In this document: positions 31,901 through 41,763 of the stretch, piece after piece
Position numbering within the stretch: the stretch's first letter is position 1
Layout of the letters: every line of letters starts with the position of its first letter
From: Duganella sp. SG902
GTDB lineage: Bacteria; Pseudomonadota; Gammaproteobacteria; Burkholderiales; Burkholderiaceae_D
Length of the DNA: 64,000 nucleotides
Assembly (NCBI RefSeq): GCF_013376005.1
Contig: NZ_JABMJK010000004.1
Span: 186,001 to 250,000 of the forward strand
Reading direction: 5' to 3'
Notes under the pieces: model-generated
What the model saw: only the letters and a program-made list of their open reading frames with translations
Database searches by the model: none
Told to the model about the DNA's origin: nothing
Position numbers and translations under genes: made by a program

Positions 31901-32800
31901 GGAGATGCCGGTATCCGACTGCAGCAGCGGCGCGTTGGTGTCGACGAAAAATCCCACCACATCCGAATCCGTGATATTGCCGGCAAGGTCCTGTACCTGC
32001 GCCAGCATGGTGTGCCAGCCGTCGACCAGCGCCGCCGCGGTGAAGGACCAGGTGCCGTCCTGGCCGGCCACCACGCTGCCGATCTTGGTGACGCCGAAGT
32101 AGTCCGACTCGTAGATGTCAACGCGGGTGCCGGCTTCGGCGGTGCCGGTGAAGTTGGCGGTGGTAGTATGGATGGTGGTCTGGTCGCCGTTGATCTCCTC
32201 CGGCACCAGGGCCATGGTGGAAATCGGTGCGGTGGTGTCGATGGTGAGCTGGAGCGGCGAGGAGGGCGTCGAGGTATCGCCGTTGCTGTCGTGTTCGATC
32301 ACGCTGATGGTGTGCACGCCATCGGTCAAGGTTTCACCGCTCGCTTGCCAGTTGCCGTTGGCATCGACCGGTACGGCGAACTTGCCCTTGACGCCGTCGA
32401 TGACCAGTTCCACAAACGAGCCTGGCTTGGCCTTGCCGACATACACGGGCAGGGTGACGTTGGTGATGTGGTCGGTGCTGGAGGCGCCACTGTCGCTTTC
32501 GAAATCCAGTTGCACTTCGGCCGGCGCCTTGGTTTGTGTTTTGGGCGGGGTGTCGGCCGGCGCTGCGACGTTGACGTAGGTGCTCGGCGAACGATCGGAG
32601 ACATTGCCAGCCACATCGGTGGCTGTGACCGAGAACGCATGCAAGCCGTTGGCCAGCTTGTCGCTGGTGACGCGCCAGTTGCCGTTGGCGTCGGTGATGG
32701 CCATGCCGACCATGTCATCACCATCATACAGGGTGATCCATGCGTTCGGTTCGGACTGGCCAGTGAAGGTCAAGCGGTTCTGAGTGCTGGTCGACGGCAT
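28988..32800 (-). CDS. Large Ig-like repeat surface protein / adhesin
   Basis: A 1270-aa protein made of about 12 bacterial Ig-like repeats of 90-105 residues, each with a core such as [15 protein letters not shown] and TATDVAGN, closing with an ITVDTxAP-like linker. No Sec signal is seen. The last 90 residues ([17 protein letters not shown] to SAILLT) are aspartate/glycine rich and end in small hydrophobic residues, as in type I secretion substrates, so export by a TolC-dependent system is likely, though no such system is in the window. ATG 32800 has a CAGGAG ribosome site. Repeats 7-9 and 10-12 look like a duplicated block of three. Role: probable adhesion or matrix protein. Confidence 0.82.
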   Translation of the reverse strand: MPSTSTQNRLTFTGQSEPNAWITLYDGDDMVGMAITDANGNWRVTSDKLANGLHAFSVTATDVAGNVSDRSPSTYVNVAAPADTPPKTQTKAPAEVQLDFESDSGASSTDHITNVTLPVYVGKAKPGSFVELVIDGVKGKFAVPVDANGNWQASGETLTDGVHTISVIEHDSNGDTSTPSSPLQLTIDTTAPISTMALVPEEINGDQTTIHTTTANFTGTAEAGTRVDIYESDYFGVTKIGSVVAGQDGTWSFTAAALVDGWHTMLAQVQDLAGNITDSDVVGFFVDTNAPLLQSDTGISGDRMTNLSTPIIANFADPGTRVVLYEGNKIIGTGVADTQGIWRITTTPLADGKHSLVAHSTDKDGNALPVSGTLVLTVDTQGPQTISTRPLLDSRDDHGSSSSDQITNVSTLVVYGTTEADNHASVRVYVDGVEQYLKAGVSDTGAWYSVLYGLSDGAHRIRVTTTDQAGNVGALSTESVIIVDTKAPDAPDVPVLASLPTSATPRLTGVTEAGATVTLYDGAKRIGSAVADDQGAWNITASTLADGAHSLTITVTDVAGNTSAASAALSVTVAAATAPTAPDLLAASDKGASSSDNLTSLATPTITGKAAAGTTVLLFDGATQIGTAVASANGVWSVTTGKLAEGKHYLSAVTQDSGGLLSAPSSQLLVTIDTGTSVSAPVLAALSDTGRSQSDGITNVTTPKVSGTAEAGATVTLYDGSTVVGTAVADDKGAWSITSKALAAGAHSLTAKATDTAGNVSTAPAALAVTIDVKAPSAPTALDLAVSADNGASNSDNLTSITAPVVSGKAEANAIVALYDGDTLLGTALADKNGAWSITSSVTLADGVHSLTAKATDVAGNVSLASPAFKLTVDTATAAPTLLDLATASDKGASTSDNITNLTTPVITGKAEAGATVVLFDGAKQVGKATADNKGVWSITSTKLADGEHHLTAAATDAAGNVSLASAELVLTVDTRAVLVASAPLLDTLSDSGRSQSDGITNVTTPKVSGVTEAGASVALYDGNTLVGTALAGDDGNWSITSKALPGGAHKLTIKVTDIAGNVSSASPVLALTLDNKAPAVPTALDLPAIYDSGAAGSDNKTAISTPVISGKAEADAIVTLYDGDTLLGSALADHKGAWSIATTAPLATGAHSLTAKATDIAGNVSAASAKLNLIIDPGATGLTLAGTSAADSFVLNSEAGAIKVSGFSAAGGDHLLLGHDYNGLPLNSAADVLALGHVDGKNFVINLGAGHEVTLVGVASLAESAILLT

Positions 32801-32844
32801 GCAAAAACTCCTGGTTAAGAATATGGGAGCATGTTGCCACACGT

Positions 32845-32877
32845 AAACTCAAATTGCAAAAAATAGTTATTGAGTTT
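32845..32877. promoter_or_regulatory. Inverted repeat upstream of the Ig-like gene
   Basis: AAACTCAA (32845-32852) and TTGAGTTT (32870-32877) form perfect 8-bp arms separated by 17 A+T-rich bases, 45 bp before the Ig-like start and next to the lysR stop. It could be an operator for the Ig-like gene. A second small hairpin (32878-32894) covers the lysR stop codon. Confidence 0.42.
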
Positions 32878-32889
32878 GCTAACTTTTTG

Positions 32890-33789
32890 CTAGCCGCTCG
32901 GGTTGAGGATATTGAGGAAGGCCCGCACCACCGGCGCGTCATCGGTGGTGGCGTAGCTGATGTACAGGTTGGCCGACGGCGGGTTGGTGCGGATTGGCAG
33001 GAACACCACGCCGGGCCAGCCGATGCGGCCGGTGGTTTCCGGGATCAGGGTCACGCCCAGGCCCGCGCCCACCATCGCCAGCAGGGTTTGCGGCTCGGAC
33101 GCTTCCTGGAAGATGGCCGGCTGGAAGCCGGCGTTGACGCAGCACTGGATCAGGTAGCGCGGGAAGGAGGACTTGTCGAGCGCCAGCGTCAGCATCGGCT
33201 CGTTGGCGATGTCGATCAGCTCGATGGCGTCCTGCTTGGCCAGCGGGTGGTGCTCGTTGATGGCCACGCACACGTCTTCGCGGAAGCATAGTTCCTGGCG
33301 CAGGTTGTCGTTCTTGAGATCGTCTTCGTTGAGCTTGGGCTCGCGCCAGAAGCCGACGTCGATCTGCTTGGCGCGCAAGGCTTCATACTGCAAGGTTGGG
33401 CCGAGTTCGTGGATGGTCCAGGTCACGCGCGGGAACTTGGTCTGGAATTCCTCCAGCAGGCTGGGAATCGGCCCCCACATGGCCGAGCCGACGATGCCCA
33501 CGCGCAGGCGGCCGACCTCGCCGCGGTCGATCTGGCGGATGGTGTCGATGGTCATGCGCATCTTGGCCAGCAGGTCGGAGGCCTCGTTCATCAGCGCCTT
33601 GCCGGCCACGGTCAGCTCGAAGGTGCGGGTGGTGCGCGCGAACAGTTTGACGCCCAGCTCGCTCTCCAGTTTCATGATTTGCTGGCTGAGCGGCGGCTGC
33701 GAAATATGCAGACGCTCGGCGGCGCGGCTGAAACTTTTTTCTTCGGCCACGGCCAGGAAGTACTTGAGTTGTTTCAGGTCGATGGACAT
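32890..33789 (-). CDS. LysR-family transcriptional regulator
   Basis: A 299-aa LysR-type regulator. The N-terminal helix-turn-helix is MSIDLKQLKYFLAVAEEKSF then RLHISQPPLSQQIMKLE; the effector domain (about 92-299) includes VGIVGSAMWGPIPSLLEEF and LLAMVGAGLGVTLIPE. The ligand-binding part resembles aromatic-acid or benzoate-type regulators, but the effector cannot be named. It lies on the same strand between the psu genes and the Ig-like gene, so it may follow psuG in a long transcript or act on either neighbour. Confidence 0.9.
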   Translation of the reverse strand: MSIDLKQLKYFLAVAEEKSFSRAAERLHISQPPLSQQIMKLESELGVKLFARTTRTFELTVAGKALMNEASDLLAKMRMTIDTIRQIDRGEVGRLRVGIVGSAMWGPIPSLLEEFQTKFPRVTWTIHELGPTLQYEALRAKQIDVGFWREPKLNEDDLKNDNLRQELCFREDVCVAINEHHPLAKQDAIELIDIANEPMLTLALDKSSFPRYLIQCCVNAGFQPAIFQEASEPQTLLAMVGAGLGVTLIPETTGRIGWPGVVFLPIRTNPPSANLYISYATTDDAPVVRAFLNILNPSG

Positions 33790-33811
33790 GACAGGCCTCG
33801 AAAGTGAGCCC

Positions 33812-33839
33812 CGTCATTCCGGCTTTCGCCGGAATGACG
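33812..33839. repeat. REP-like palindrome, single hairpin
   Basis: CGTCATTCCGG and CCGGAATGACG flank a CTTTCG-type centre, making an 11-bp perfect stem. It is the simplest copy of a family with four larger copies in this window and lies just after the psuG stop codon, where it may end or stabilise the mRNA. Confidence 0.8.
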
Positions 33840-33840
33840 G

Positions 33841-34752
<912 letters not shown>

Positions 34753-34756
34753 GGTT

Positions 34757-35899
34757 TTATCCTTTATTGGGGAACAGCGGCACATGGAATGGCTGCGTCA
34801 TGTCAAAGTCGTGTATCTCGTCGAGCACGTCGGCGGCCAGCAGCGGCGACACCGTTTCCGGGCTTTCCAGGGTCATCGCCGCCACCTTCAGGCCGCGGCG
34901 GCAGGCCAGCGTCAGGTCGGCGCTGCCCTGGTACAGCGACCAGCAGACGGCGGCCGAGAAGGCGTCGCCGGCGCCGGTCACGTCAACCACCTCGACCTGG
35001 TGCGCGGCCAGCCACACCAGTTCGCCATCGCGCGTGTGGTACACGCCCTGGCCGCCGCAGGTGACGATCACGTCGCGCGCGCCCTGCGCCTGCACCTCGC
35101 GGCAGGCGGCGCGCACGTCGGCCTCGGTGGGCAGGGCGCGGCCCGCGCGGGTTTCCAGCTCGCCGCGGTTGAGGATCAGCAGGCGCAGGCCGCGCAGGTC
35201 CTGCGGCAGGCGCGCCATCTTGGGCTGCGACACGGCCACGATCACCAGCGGCACGTTGTCCTGGCGCGCGCTGTCCAGCAGCACGGCGATGCTGTCGGCC
35301 GGCAGGTTGAGGTCGGCCACGGTCATGGCGGCGGCCGCGCGCTGCGGCTGGCGGCTGGCCAGGAAGTCGGGCGTGATGCGGTCGTACAGCGCCATGTCCG
35401 CCAGCGCCACCACCAGCTCGCCCTTGTCGTCGAGGATGGCGGTGTAGGTGCCGGTGGCCGCGTCCTGCAGCTTGAGGCTGCCGCGCGTGTCGATGCCGGC
35501 GCGCTCGGCGTGCTCCTGCAGGCCGCGGCCGGCGGCGTCGTCGCCCAGCGCGGTCAGCAGGGCGGTGGGCAGGTTCAGCCGGGCCAGGTTCTCGGCGATG
35601 TTGCGCGCCACGCCGCCGTAGACCTCCTCGGCGGTGGCCGGGTTGGAGGTGCCCAGCTGCATGGCGGCGATGGTGCGCAGCTTGCGGTCGAGGTTGGCGG
35701 CGCCCAGGCACAGCACCGGGCGCTTGTCCGGCAGCACGTAGGCGCGGCCGAGCAGGCGGCGTTCGCGGATCAGGCCGGCGATGTGGCCGGCCACGGCCGA
35801 ACGCGACAGGCGCAGCTCGACCGCCAGGTCCTGCTGGGAGATGAAGGGGTTGGCGCGGATCAGCTGGTAGAGCTGTTCCTTTTTGGAGGAATCGGTCAC
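34757..35899 (-). CDS. psuK: PfkB-family pseudouridine kinase with N-terminal winged helix-turn-helix
   Basis: About 380 aa. Residues 1-60 form a winged helix-turn-helix ([38 protein letters not shown]), followed by a PfkB sugar kinase ([27 protein letters not shown]) with the catalytic motif [15 protein letters not shown]. The architecture matches E. coli YeiI-type kinases, which pair with psuG. GTG 35899 is favoured because GAGG lies 8 bp upstream; a TTG at 35920 would add seven residues. The DNA-binding domain suggests the kinase also regulates its own operon or the divergent phosphorylase gene. Confidence 0.88.
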   Translation of the reverse strand: MTDSSKKEQLYQLIRANPFISQQDLAVELRLSRSAVAGHIAGLIRERRLLGRAYVLPDKRPVLCLGAANLDRKLRTIAAMQLGTSNPATAEEVYGGVARNIAENLARLNLPTALLTALGDDAAGRGLQEHAERAGIDTRGSLKLQDAATGTYTAILDDKGELVVALADMALYDRITPDFLASRQPQRAAAAMTVADLNLPADSIAVLLDSARQDNVPLVIVAVSQPKMARLPQDLRGLRLLILNRGELETRAGRALPTEADVRAACREVQAQGARDVIVTCGGQGVYHTRDGELVWLAAHQVEVVDVTGAGDAFSAAVCWSLYQGSADLTLACRRGLKVAAMTLESPETVSPLLAADVLDEIHDFDMTQPFHVPLFPNKG

Positions 35900-35984
35900 G
35901 CTCGTGGCCTCGTTAAACAATTGTTCTTCATGGTAGACTTTTGTTCGGTGCGCGTCAATGGCGCGGCGGCGGCTCAGTTTGCCT

Positions 35985-36009
35985 TGATTTATAATACTCC
36001 TGATTTATA
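35985..36009. promoter_or_regulatory. Direct repeat in the psuK / phosphorylase divergent region
   Basis: TGATTTATA occurs at 35985-35993 and again at 36001-36009, in a strongly A+T-rich 213-bp gap between divergent genes. TATAAT at 35990-35995 inside the first copy is a possible -10 for rightward transcription. It may be the target of the kinase's winged-helix domain; this is inference from position. Confidence 0.45.
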
Positions 36010-36112
36010 TTACTTTAGTATAAATGGCTAAGAAAAATGGTATTTGCCATACATATGAACGATGATGCATAGTGTCAGCTTCCCCAGCCACATCAAAAAA
36101 TCAGAGGATTCC

Positions 36113-36952
36113 ATGTCTAATAATTCCCCATTCCAGGCCGCTGACATTATTCGCTCCCGCCTGCCGGCCGATTTCAAGCCGCGCGTGGCGATGATTCTCG
36201 GTTCGGGCCTGGGCGTGCTGGCGGAACAAATGACCGACGCCGTCACCATCAGCTACGACCAGCTGCCGGGCTTCCCGATCTCCACCGTGCACGGCCACGC
36301 CGGCGAGCTGGTGATCGGCACGCTGGCGGGCGTGCAGGTGGTGTGCATGAAGGGCCGCGGCCACGTCTATGAAGGCTACGGCCTGGGCGTGATGACCAGC
36401 GCCATACGCACCATGAAGCTGCTGGGCTGCGAGATGCTGTTCGTGACCAACGCTGCCGGTTCGCTGCGCACGGAAGTGGACGCCGGTTCGCTGGTGGCGC
36501 TGACCGACCATATCAACTTCCTGCCGGGCACCCCGATGATGGGCCCGAACGACGAGCGCTTCGGCCCGCGTTTCTTCAGCATGGCCAACGCTTACGACGC
36601 CGAGCTGCGCGCGCTGCTGCATACCTCGGCCAAGGAAAAGAACGTGACGCTGCACGAGGGCGTGTATATCGCTTACGCCGGTCCTAACTTTGAAACGCCG
36701 GCGGAAATCCGCGCGTTCAAGACGCTGGGCGCGGACGTGGTGGGCATGTCTGTGGTGCCGGAGGTGGTGTCGGCCCGTCATTGCGGTTTGAAGGTGGTGG
36801 GCGTGTCGGCCATCACCAACCTGGCCGAGGGCCTGTCGCCGTTCCCGCTGTCGCACGAGCAGACCCTGAAGTACGCTGCCGTGGCGGCGACCTCGCTGGT
36901 GGAAGTGATTCTGGGCTTCCTGGGCAACGTGGCGAAAACGCCGCAGGCGTAA
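36113..36952 (+). CDS. Purine nucleoside phosphorylase
   Basis: A 279-aa trimeric-type purine nucleoside phosphorylase (PunA/XapA group) that converts inosine, guanosine or xanthosine plus phosphate to base and ribose 1-phosphate. Motifs are ILGSGLGVLAEQM, STVHGHAGELVIG, MKGRGHVYEGYG (phosphate site), VTNAAGSL, YAGPNFETPAEIR and the purine-site SAITNLAEGLS. ATG 36113 follows an AGAGGA site; the in-frame ATG at 36062 is too far upstream of the homology. It feeds hypoxanthine and guanine to GuaD/XdhAB and ribose 1-phosphate to DeoB. A terminator follows at once, so it is probably monocistronic. Confidence 0.94.
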   Translation: MSNNSPFQAADIIRSRLPADFKPRVAMILGSGLGVLAEQMTDAVTISYDQLPGFPISTVHGHAGELVIGTLAGVQVVCMKGRGHVYEGYGLGVMTSAIRTMKLLGCEMLFVTNAAGSLRTEVDAGSLVALTDHINFLPGTPMMGPNDERFGPRFFSMANAYDAELRALLHTSAKEKNVTLHEGVYIAYAGPNFETPAEIRAFKTLGADVVGMSVVPEVVSARHCGLKVVGVSAITNLAEGLSPFPLSHEQTLKYAAVAATSLVEVILGFLGNVAKTPQA

Positions 36953-36960
36953 TATGTTCG

Positions 36961-36986
36961 AGGGGCGGCGATGCCGCCCTTTTTTG
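36961..36986 (+). terminator. Intrinsic terminator after purine nucleoside phosphorylase
   Basis: GGGCGGC (36963-36969) pairs with GCCGCCC (36973-36979) around a GAT loop and is followed by six T. It separates the phosphorylase gene from the deoB operon. Confidence 0.9.
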
Positions 36987-36994
36987 TTAGCCCC

Positions 36995-37074
36995 CGTCAT
37001 CCCGGCGTACGCCGGGATCCATGCTTCGCTTGCTGGCAGGCGTTGCATGGATTCCGGCTTTCGCCGGAATGACG
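36995..37074. repeat. REP-like composite palindrome upstream of deoB
   Basis: Two hairpins, GTCATCCCGG-type (left) and ATTCCGGCTTTCGCCGGAAT-type (right), face each other as a larger imperfect inverted repeat with GATCCATGC / GCATGGATT inner arms. It fills most of the gap before deoB, so the deoB promoter must lie inside or beside it, or transcription reads through from upstream. Confidence 0.82.
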
Positions 37075-37099
37075 CGCGGGGCGGAAATGGAGTCTCGTT

Positions 37100-38293
37100 A
37101 TGAAACGCGCATTTATCCTGCTGCTCGATTCGTTTGGCCTGGGCGCCACGCCCGATGCGGCGAAGTACAACGACGCCGGCGCCAACACCTTCGGCCACAT
37201 CGCGGAGCAAGTCGCCAAAAGCGGCAAGCCGATGTCGCTGCCGACCATGGAAAAACTCGGCCTGACCGCCGCCGCGCATCTGGCCAGCGGCGAATGGGCC
37301 GCCGGCTTCACCCAGCGCGAAGGCTTCACCGCCGCCTACGGCGCCGCGCGTGAACGCTCGACCGGCAAGGACACCCAGTCCGGCCACTGGGAAATCGCCG
37401 GCGTGCCGGTGGAATTCGACTGGGGCTACTTCCCGAAAACCGTGCCGTCGTTCCCGGCCGAGCTGACGCAAAAGCTGCAGGAACTGACCGGCGTGCCGGG
37501 CTTCCTGGGCGACTGCCATGCATCGGGCACGGAAATCATCAACCGCTTTGGCGATGAACACGTCGCCAGCGGCAAGCCGATTATCTACACCTCGGCCGAC
37601 TCGGTAATGCAGATCGCCGCGCACGAGGAATCGTTCGGCCTTGAGCGCCTGTACGAAGTGTGCGAGATCGCCTTCAAGCTGGTGGAGCCTTACAACATCG
37701 GCCGCGTGATCGCCCGTCCTTTCCTGGGCGCGAACGGCAATTACACCCGCACCACCAACCGCCACGACTACGCGGTCGCGCCGCCGGCGCCGACGCTGCT
37801 GGACCACGTCAAGAACGATGGCGGCGAAGTCATCGCGCTGGGCAAGATCAGCGACATCTTCGCGGCGCAAGGCGTGTCGCGCGTGGTGAAGGGCAAGGAC
37901 AATATGGCGCTGTTCGACGCGCTGCTGAAAGTGCAGGACGAAGCCGGCGACAAGTCGCTGACCTTCGTGAATTTCGTCGACTTCGACCAGGCCTTCGGCC
38001 ACCGCCGCGACGTCAATGGCTACTCCAACGCGCTGCACGAGATGGATGCGCGCCTGCCGGAGTTCATCGCCAAATTGAAGGAAGACGATCTGGTGGTGAT
38101 CACCGCCGACCATGGCTGCGATCCGACCTGGCCGGGCTCCGACCACACGCGTGAACATATCCCGATGATCTTCTTCGGGCCGAAGGTGAAAGCGCAATCG
38201 CTGGGCATTTCCGAAACCTTCTCCGACATCGGCCAGACCCTGGCCCATCACCTTGGCGTCAAGCCACTTTCGAACGGAAACAATCTGTTATGA
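37100..38293 (+). CDS. deoB: Phosphopentomutase
   Basis: A 397-aa enzyme interconverting ribose or deoxyribose 1-phosphate and 5-phosphate. Alkaline-phosphatase-superfamily metal sites appear at LLLDSFGLGATPDA, RSTGKDTQSGHWE (phosphorylated Thr), FVDFDQAFGHRRD, ITADHGCDPTW and SDHTREHIP. It opens the deo operon with a TGGAG-type ribosome site, and its stop overlaps deoC by 4 bp. It passes deoxyribose 5-phosphate to DeoC. Confidence 0.97.
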   Translation: MKRAFILLLDSFGLGATPDAAKYNDAGANTFGHIAEQVAKSGKPMSLPTMEKLGLTAAAHLASGEWAAGFTQREGFTAAYGAARERSTGKDTQSGHWEIAGVPVEFDWGYFPKTVPSFPAELTQKLQELTGVPGFLGDCHASGTEIINRFGDEHVASGKPIIYTSADSVMQIAAHEESFGLERLYEVCEIAFKLVEPYNIGRVIARPFLGANGNYTRTTNRHDYAVAPPAPTLLDHVKNDGGEVIALGKISDIFAAQGVSRVVKGKDNMALFDALLKVQDEAGDKSLTFVNFVDFDQAFGHRRDVNGYSNALHEMDARLPEFIAKLKEDDLVVITADHGCDPTWPGSDHTREHIPMIFFGPKVKAQSLGISETFSDIGQTLAHHLGVKPLSNGNNLL

Positions 38294-39243
38294 GCGACTT
38301 CAAACGCAACGAAGCGGTCCCACTGGACCTGGGCTGGATCAACCACATCAAGGTGAACAAGTCCGCCGCCGACCGCCGCGCCGCCAGCCTGGCCAACCGC
38401 CGCACGGTGAAGAAGGAGTACCAGGCCGCGTGGCTGATCAAGGCCATCGGCCTGATCGACCTGACCACGCTGTCGGGCGACGACACGCCGGGCCGCGTGG
38501 AACGCCTGTGCCGCAAGGCGCTGCGTCCGCTGCGCGCGGATCTGGTGGAGGCCATGGGCCTGCAGGACTACAAGCTGGCCACCGGCGCGGTGTGCGTGTA
38601 CCACGAGATGATCAAGCCGGCGGTGGAAGTGCTGCAGGGCCGCCTGCCGATCGCCGCCGTGTCGACCGGCTTCCCGGCCGGCCTGACCAGCATGGAAACC
38701 AAGGTGCGCGAGATCGAACTGTCGGTCGCAGCCGGCGCCACCGAGATCGACATCGTCATCACCCGCCAGCACGTCCTGACCGGCAACTGGCAAGCGCTGT
38801 ACGACGAGATGCTGGCCTACCGCAAGGCGTGCGGCGAAGCGCACGTGAAAGCGATTCTGGCCACCGGTGAACTGGTCACGCTGGAAAACGTGGCCAAGGC
38901 ATCGTGGGTGTGCATGATGGCCGGCGCGGACTTCATCAAGACCTCGACCGGCAAGGAACCGGTCAACGCCACCATTCCGGTGTCGCTGACCATGGTGCGC
39001 GCGATCCGCGACTACCACGAGCAGACCGGCTTCAAGATCGGCTACAAGCCGGCCGGTGGCGTCGGCACGGCCAAGGCCGCGCTGCAGTACCTGACCCTGA
39101 TGAAGGAAGAACTGGGCAACGAGTGGCTGGAGCCGCACCTGTTCCGCATCGGCGCATCGAGCCTGCTGACCGACATCGAACGCCAGCTGGAACACTACGT
39201 GACCGGCAATTACTCGGCCGCTCACCGCCACGCGCAACCCTAA
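38290..39243 (+). CDS. deoC: Deoxyribose-phosphate aldolase
   Basis: A 317-aa class I aldolase cleaving 2-deoxyribose 5-phosphate to glyceraldehyde 3-phosphate and acetaldehyde. The Schiff-base lysine lies in ADFIKTSTGK, and IGYKPAGGVGT carries the second active-site lysine. At 317 aa it is of the longer DeoC type. ATG overlaps the deoB stop. The acetaldehyde produced is the expected substrate of the aldehyde dehydrogenase encoded next. Confidence 0.97.
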   Translation: MSDFKRNEAVPLDLGWINHIKVNKSAADRRAASLANRRTVKKEYQAAWLIKAIGLIDLTTLSGDDTPGRVERLCRKALRPLRADLVEAMGLQDYKLATGAVCVYHEMIKPAVEVLQGRLPIAAVSTGFPAGLTSMETKVREIELSVAAGATEIDIVITRQHVLTGNWQALYDEMLAYRKACGEAHVKAILATGELVTLENVAKASWVCMMAGADFIKTSTGKEPVNATIPVSLTMVRAIRDYHEQTGFKIGYKPAGGVGTAKAALQYLTLMKEELGNEWLEPHLFRIGASSLLTDIERQLEHYVTGNYSAAHRHAQP

Positions 39244-39257
39244 TTACGGACACCGTC

Positions 39258-41642
39258 ATGCCAACCATCAAAGAGATCCTCAACACCATGGAATACGGCC
39301 CAGCACCGGAAAGCACCAAAGAAGCGCAAGCGTGGCTGGAGCAGCGTGGCCGCCAGTTCGGCCTGTTCATCAACAACGAGTGGAGCGAGGCCGGTGAGCT
39401 GTTCGCTTCCATCAATCCGGCCGATGGCGCCAAGCTGGCCGACCTGACCCAGGGCACCGCCGCTGACGTCGACCGCGCCGTCGCCGCCGCGCGCGCCGCG
39501 CAACCGGCCTGGCAGGCACTGGGCGGCCATGGCCGCGCCAAGGTGCTGTATTCGATCGCGCGCCTGATGCAAAAACACGCGCGCCTGTTCGCCGTGCTGG
39601 AAACGCTGGACAACGGCAAGACCATCCGCGAAACCCGCGACGTCGACCTGCCGCTGGTGGCGCGTCACTTCTACTACCACGCCGGCTGGGCGCAACTGCA
39701 AGCCGAAGAATTTGCCGATTACCGCGCCGTGGGCGTGGTCGGCCAGATCGTGCCGTGGAACTTCCCGCTGCTGATGTTGGCGTGGAAAATCGCGCCGGCG
39801 CTGGCCGCCGGTAACACCGTCGTCTTCAAACCGGCCGAATTCACCTCGCTGAGCGCGATGCTGTTCGCCGACATCTGCGTGCAGGCTGGTGTGCCTGCGG
39901 GCGTGGTCAACATCGTCACCGGCGATGGCCGCGTGGGCGAAGCCATCGTCAAGCATGAGGGCATCGACAAGCTGGCCTTCACCGGTTCGACCGAAGTGGG
40001 CCGCCTGATTCGCGAAGCCACCGCCGGCAGCGGCAAGAAGTTGTCGCTGGAACTGGGCGGCAAATCGCCGTTCATCGTATTTGAAGATGCGGACCTGGAC
40101 GCCGCCGTCGAAGGCCTGGTCGATTCGATCTGGTTCAACCAGGGGCAGGTGTGTTGCGCTGGTTCGCGCCTGCTGGTGCAGGAATCGGTGCAGGAGAAAT
40201 TCCTGGCCAAGCTGCGCGCCCGCATGGACAAGCTGACCCTCGGCTCGCCGCTGGACAAGTCGATGGACATCGGCGCGCTGGTCGATCCGGTGCAGAAGCA
40301 GCGCATCGAAGGCTTGGTGCAATCGGCGCGTGACGAAGGCTGCACCGTGTACCAGCCAGCGTGCGAACTGCCGGCCGACGGCTCGTGGTTCCCGCCAACC
40401 CTGATCACCGGCGCGTCGACCGCCGCCGCCGTGGCGCAGGCCGAGATCTTCGGACCGGTGCTGGTGGCGATGAGCTTCCGCACCCCGCCGGAAGCCGTGC
40501 AACTGGCGAACAATACCGTGTACGGCCTGGCCGCGTGCGTGTGGACCGAGAATATCTCGCTGGCGCTGGACGTCGCCCCGGCGATCAAGGCCGGCGTGGT
40601 GTGGATCAACACCGCCAACCAGTTCGACGCCGCTTGCGGCTTCGGCGGCTACCGCGAATCCGGCTACGGCCGTGAAGGCGGCCGCGAAGGCATGTACGAA
40701 TATCTGACCGCCAAGGCGGAGGACGCGCGTCCCGCCGCGCCGGTGATCGAGCCGAAGGCCAAAGCCAAGGCCGCGCCCGCCGCAGCGGGTGGCGCGTTCG
40801 CCATCGACCGCACGGCCAAGCTGTACATCGGCGGCAAGCAGGCCCGCCCTGATGGCGCCTACAGCCGCGCTATCCACGGCGCCGACGGCTCCTTCATCGC
40901 CGAGGTGGGCGAGGGCAATCGCAAGGACATCCGCAACGCCGTGGAAGCCGCGCACAAGGCCACCGGCTGGACCAAGGCCACCGCGCACAACCGCGCGCAA
41001 GTGCTGTACTACATCGCTGAAAACCTGGCCGCGCGCGGCGAGGAATTCGCCGCCCGCATCGCGGCCATGACCGGTTCGAAAAACGCCGAGAAGGAAGTGC
41101 AGGCATCGATCGAGCGCCTGTTCTACTACGCGGCATGGGCCGACAAGTACGACGGCCTGGCGCACCAGCCGCCGATGCATGGCATCACCGTGGCGCTGAA
41201 TGAGCCGCTGGGCGTGATCGGCATCGTGTGCCCGAACGAGGCGCCGCTGCTGGGCTTCATCTCGCTGGTGGCGCCGGCCATCGCGCTGGGTAATCGCGTG
41301 GTGGTGGTGCCGTCGGAAGCGCATCCGCTGTCGGCCACCGATTTGTATCAGGTGCTCGATACCAGCGACTTGCCGGACGGCGTGGTTAACATCGTCACCG
41401 GCTCGGCCGATGAACTGGCGCGCACGCTGGCGTCGCATTCGGATATCGATGCGGTGTGGCGTCACGATGGTTCGGCCGAAGGTTGCGCGGAAGTCGAGCG
41501 CCTGTCGGCGGCTTCGCTGAAGCGTACCTGGGTTGGTGGCGCGAAGGGACGCGACTGGTACAGCACCGCGCAGGCGGGCGGCCGCGCCGTGCTGGCGCAC
41601 GCGTCGCAAGTGAAGAACATCTGGATTCCTTACGGCGTCTGA
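39258..41642 (+). CDS. Two-domain aldehyde dehydrogenase (ALDH16-like)
   Basis: A 794-aa protein with two aldehyde-dehydrogenase units. The first (about 1-490) is complete: IVPWNFPLLM, FTGSTEVGR, the catalytic glutamate in LELGGKSP and catalytic Cys299 in NQGQVCCAGSR. An Ala/Lys/Pro-rich linker follows (about 493-512). The second unit keeps the N-terminal fold (GVIGIVCPNEAPLLGF, DGVVNIVTGSADEL) but ends early and has no GQxC catalytic cysteine. This layout is that of ALDH16-type proteins. Sitting 14 bp after deoC, it most likely oxidises acetaldehyde from deoxyribose breakdown. ATG 39258 (MPTIKEILNTM) is the start; upstream frame overlaps deoC. Confidence 0.9.
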   Translation: MPTIKEILNTMEYGPAPESTKEAQAWLEQRGRQFGLFINNEWSEAGELFASINPADGAKLADLTQGTAADVDRAVAAARAAQPAWQALGGHGRAKVLYSIARLMQKHARLFAVLETLDNGKTIRETRDVDLPLVARHFYYHAGWAQLQAEEFADYRAVGVVGQIVPWNFPLLMLAWKIAPALAAGNTVVFKPAEFTSLSAMLFADICVQAGVPAGVVNIVTGDGRVGEAIVKHEGIDKLAFTGSTEVGRLIREATAGSGKKLSLELGGKSPFIVFEDADLDAAVEGLVDSIWFNQGQVCCAGSRLLVQESVQEKFLAKLRARMDKLTLGSPLDKSMDIGALVDPVQKQRIEGLVQSARDEGCTVYQPACELPADGSWFPPTLITGASTAAAVAQAEIFGPVLVAMSFRTPPEAVQLANNTVYGLAACVWTENISLALDVAPAIKAGVVWINTANQFDAACGFGGYRESGYGREGGREGMYEYLTAKAEDARPAAPVIEPKAKAKAAPAAAGGAFAIDRTAKLYIGGKQARPDGAYSRAIHGADGSFIAEVGEGNRKDIRNAVEAAHKATGWTKATAHNRAQVLYYIAENLAARGEEFAARIAAMTGSKNAEKEVQASIERLFYYAAWADKYDGLAHQPPMHGITVALNEPLGVIGIVCPNEAPLLGFISLVAPAIALGNRVVVVPSEAHPLSATDLYQVLDTSDLPDGVVNIVTGSADELARTLASHSDIDAVWRHDGSAEGCAEVERLSAASLKRTWVGGAKGRDWYSTAQAGGRAVLAHASQVKNIWIPYGV

Positions 41643-41657
41643 CCACTGCAGCCCAGT

Positions 41658-41741
41658 CGTCATCCCGGCGCAGGCCGGGATCCATGCTGAGTTGCCGAAT
41701 TCGGCGCCGTTCCATGGATCCCGGCTTTCGCCGGGATGACG
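41658..41741. repeat. REP-like composite palindrome between aldehyde dehydrogenase gene and deoA
   Basis: Two facing hairpins, CGTCATCCCGG...CCGGGATCCATGC and CCATGGATCCCGG...CCGGGATGACG, form an imperfect 84-bp palindrome with a variable centre. It lies inside the deo operon in the only sizeable gap between genes. Confidence 0.85.
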
Positions 41742-41763
41742 GGTTTTGATTCCCGGAGAATTT

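Noticed and set aside
28988..32800. Repetitive DNA as a CRISPR array
   Set aside because: The periodicity is about 300 bp, in frame and coding for Ig-like domains; repeats are diverged and there is no short conserved repeat with unique spacers or cas genes.
36995..37074. REP-like palindromes as CRISPR or insertion-sequence ends
   Set aside because: Copies are far apart, no transposase lies between them, and they fold as hairpins of the known GTCATTCCGG type.
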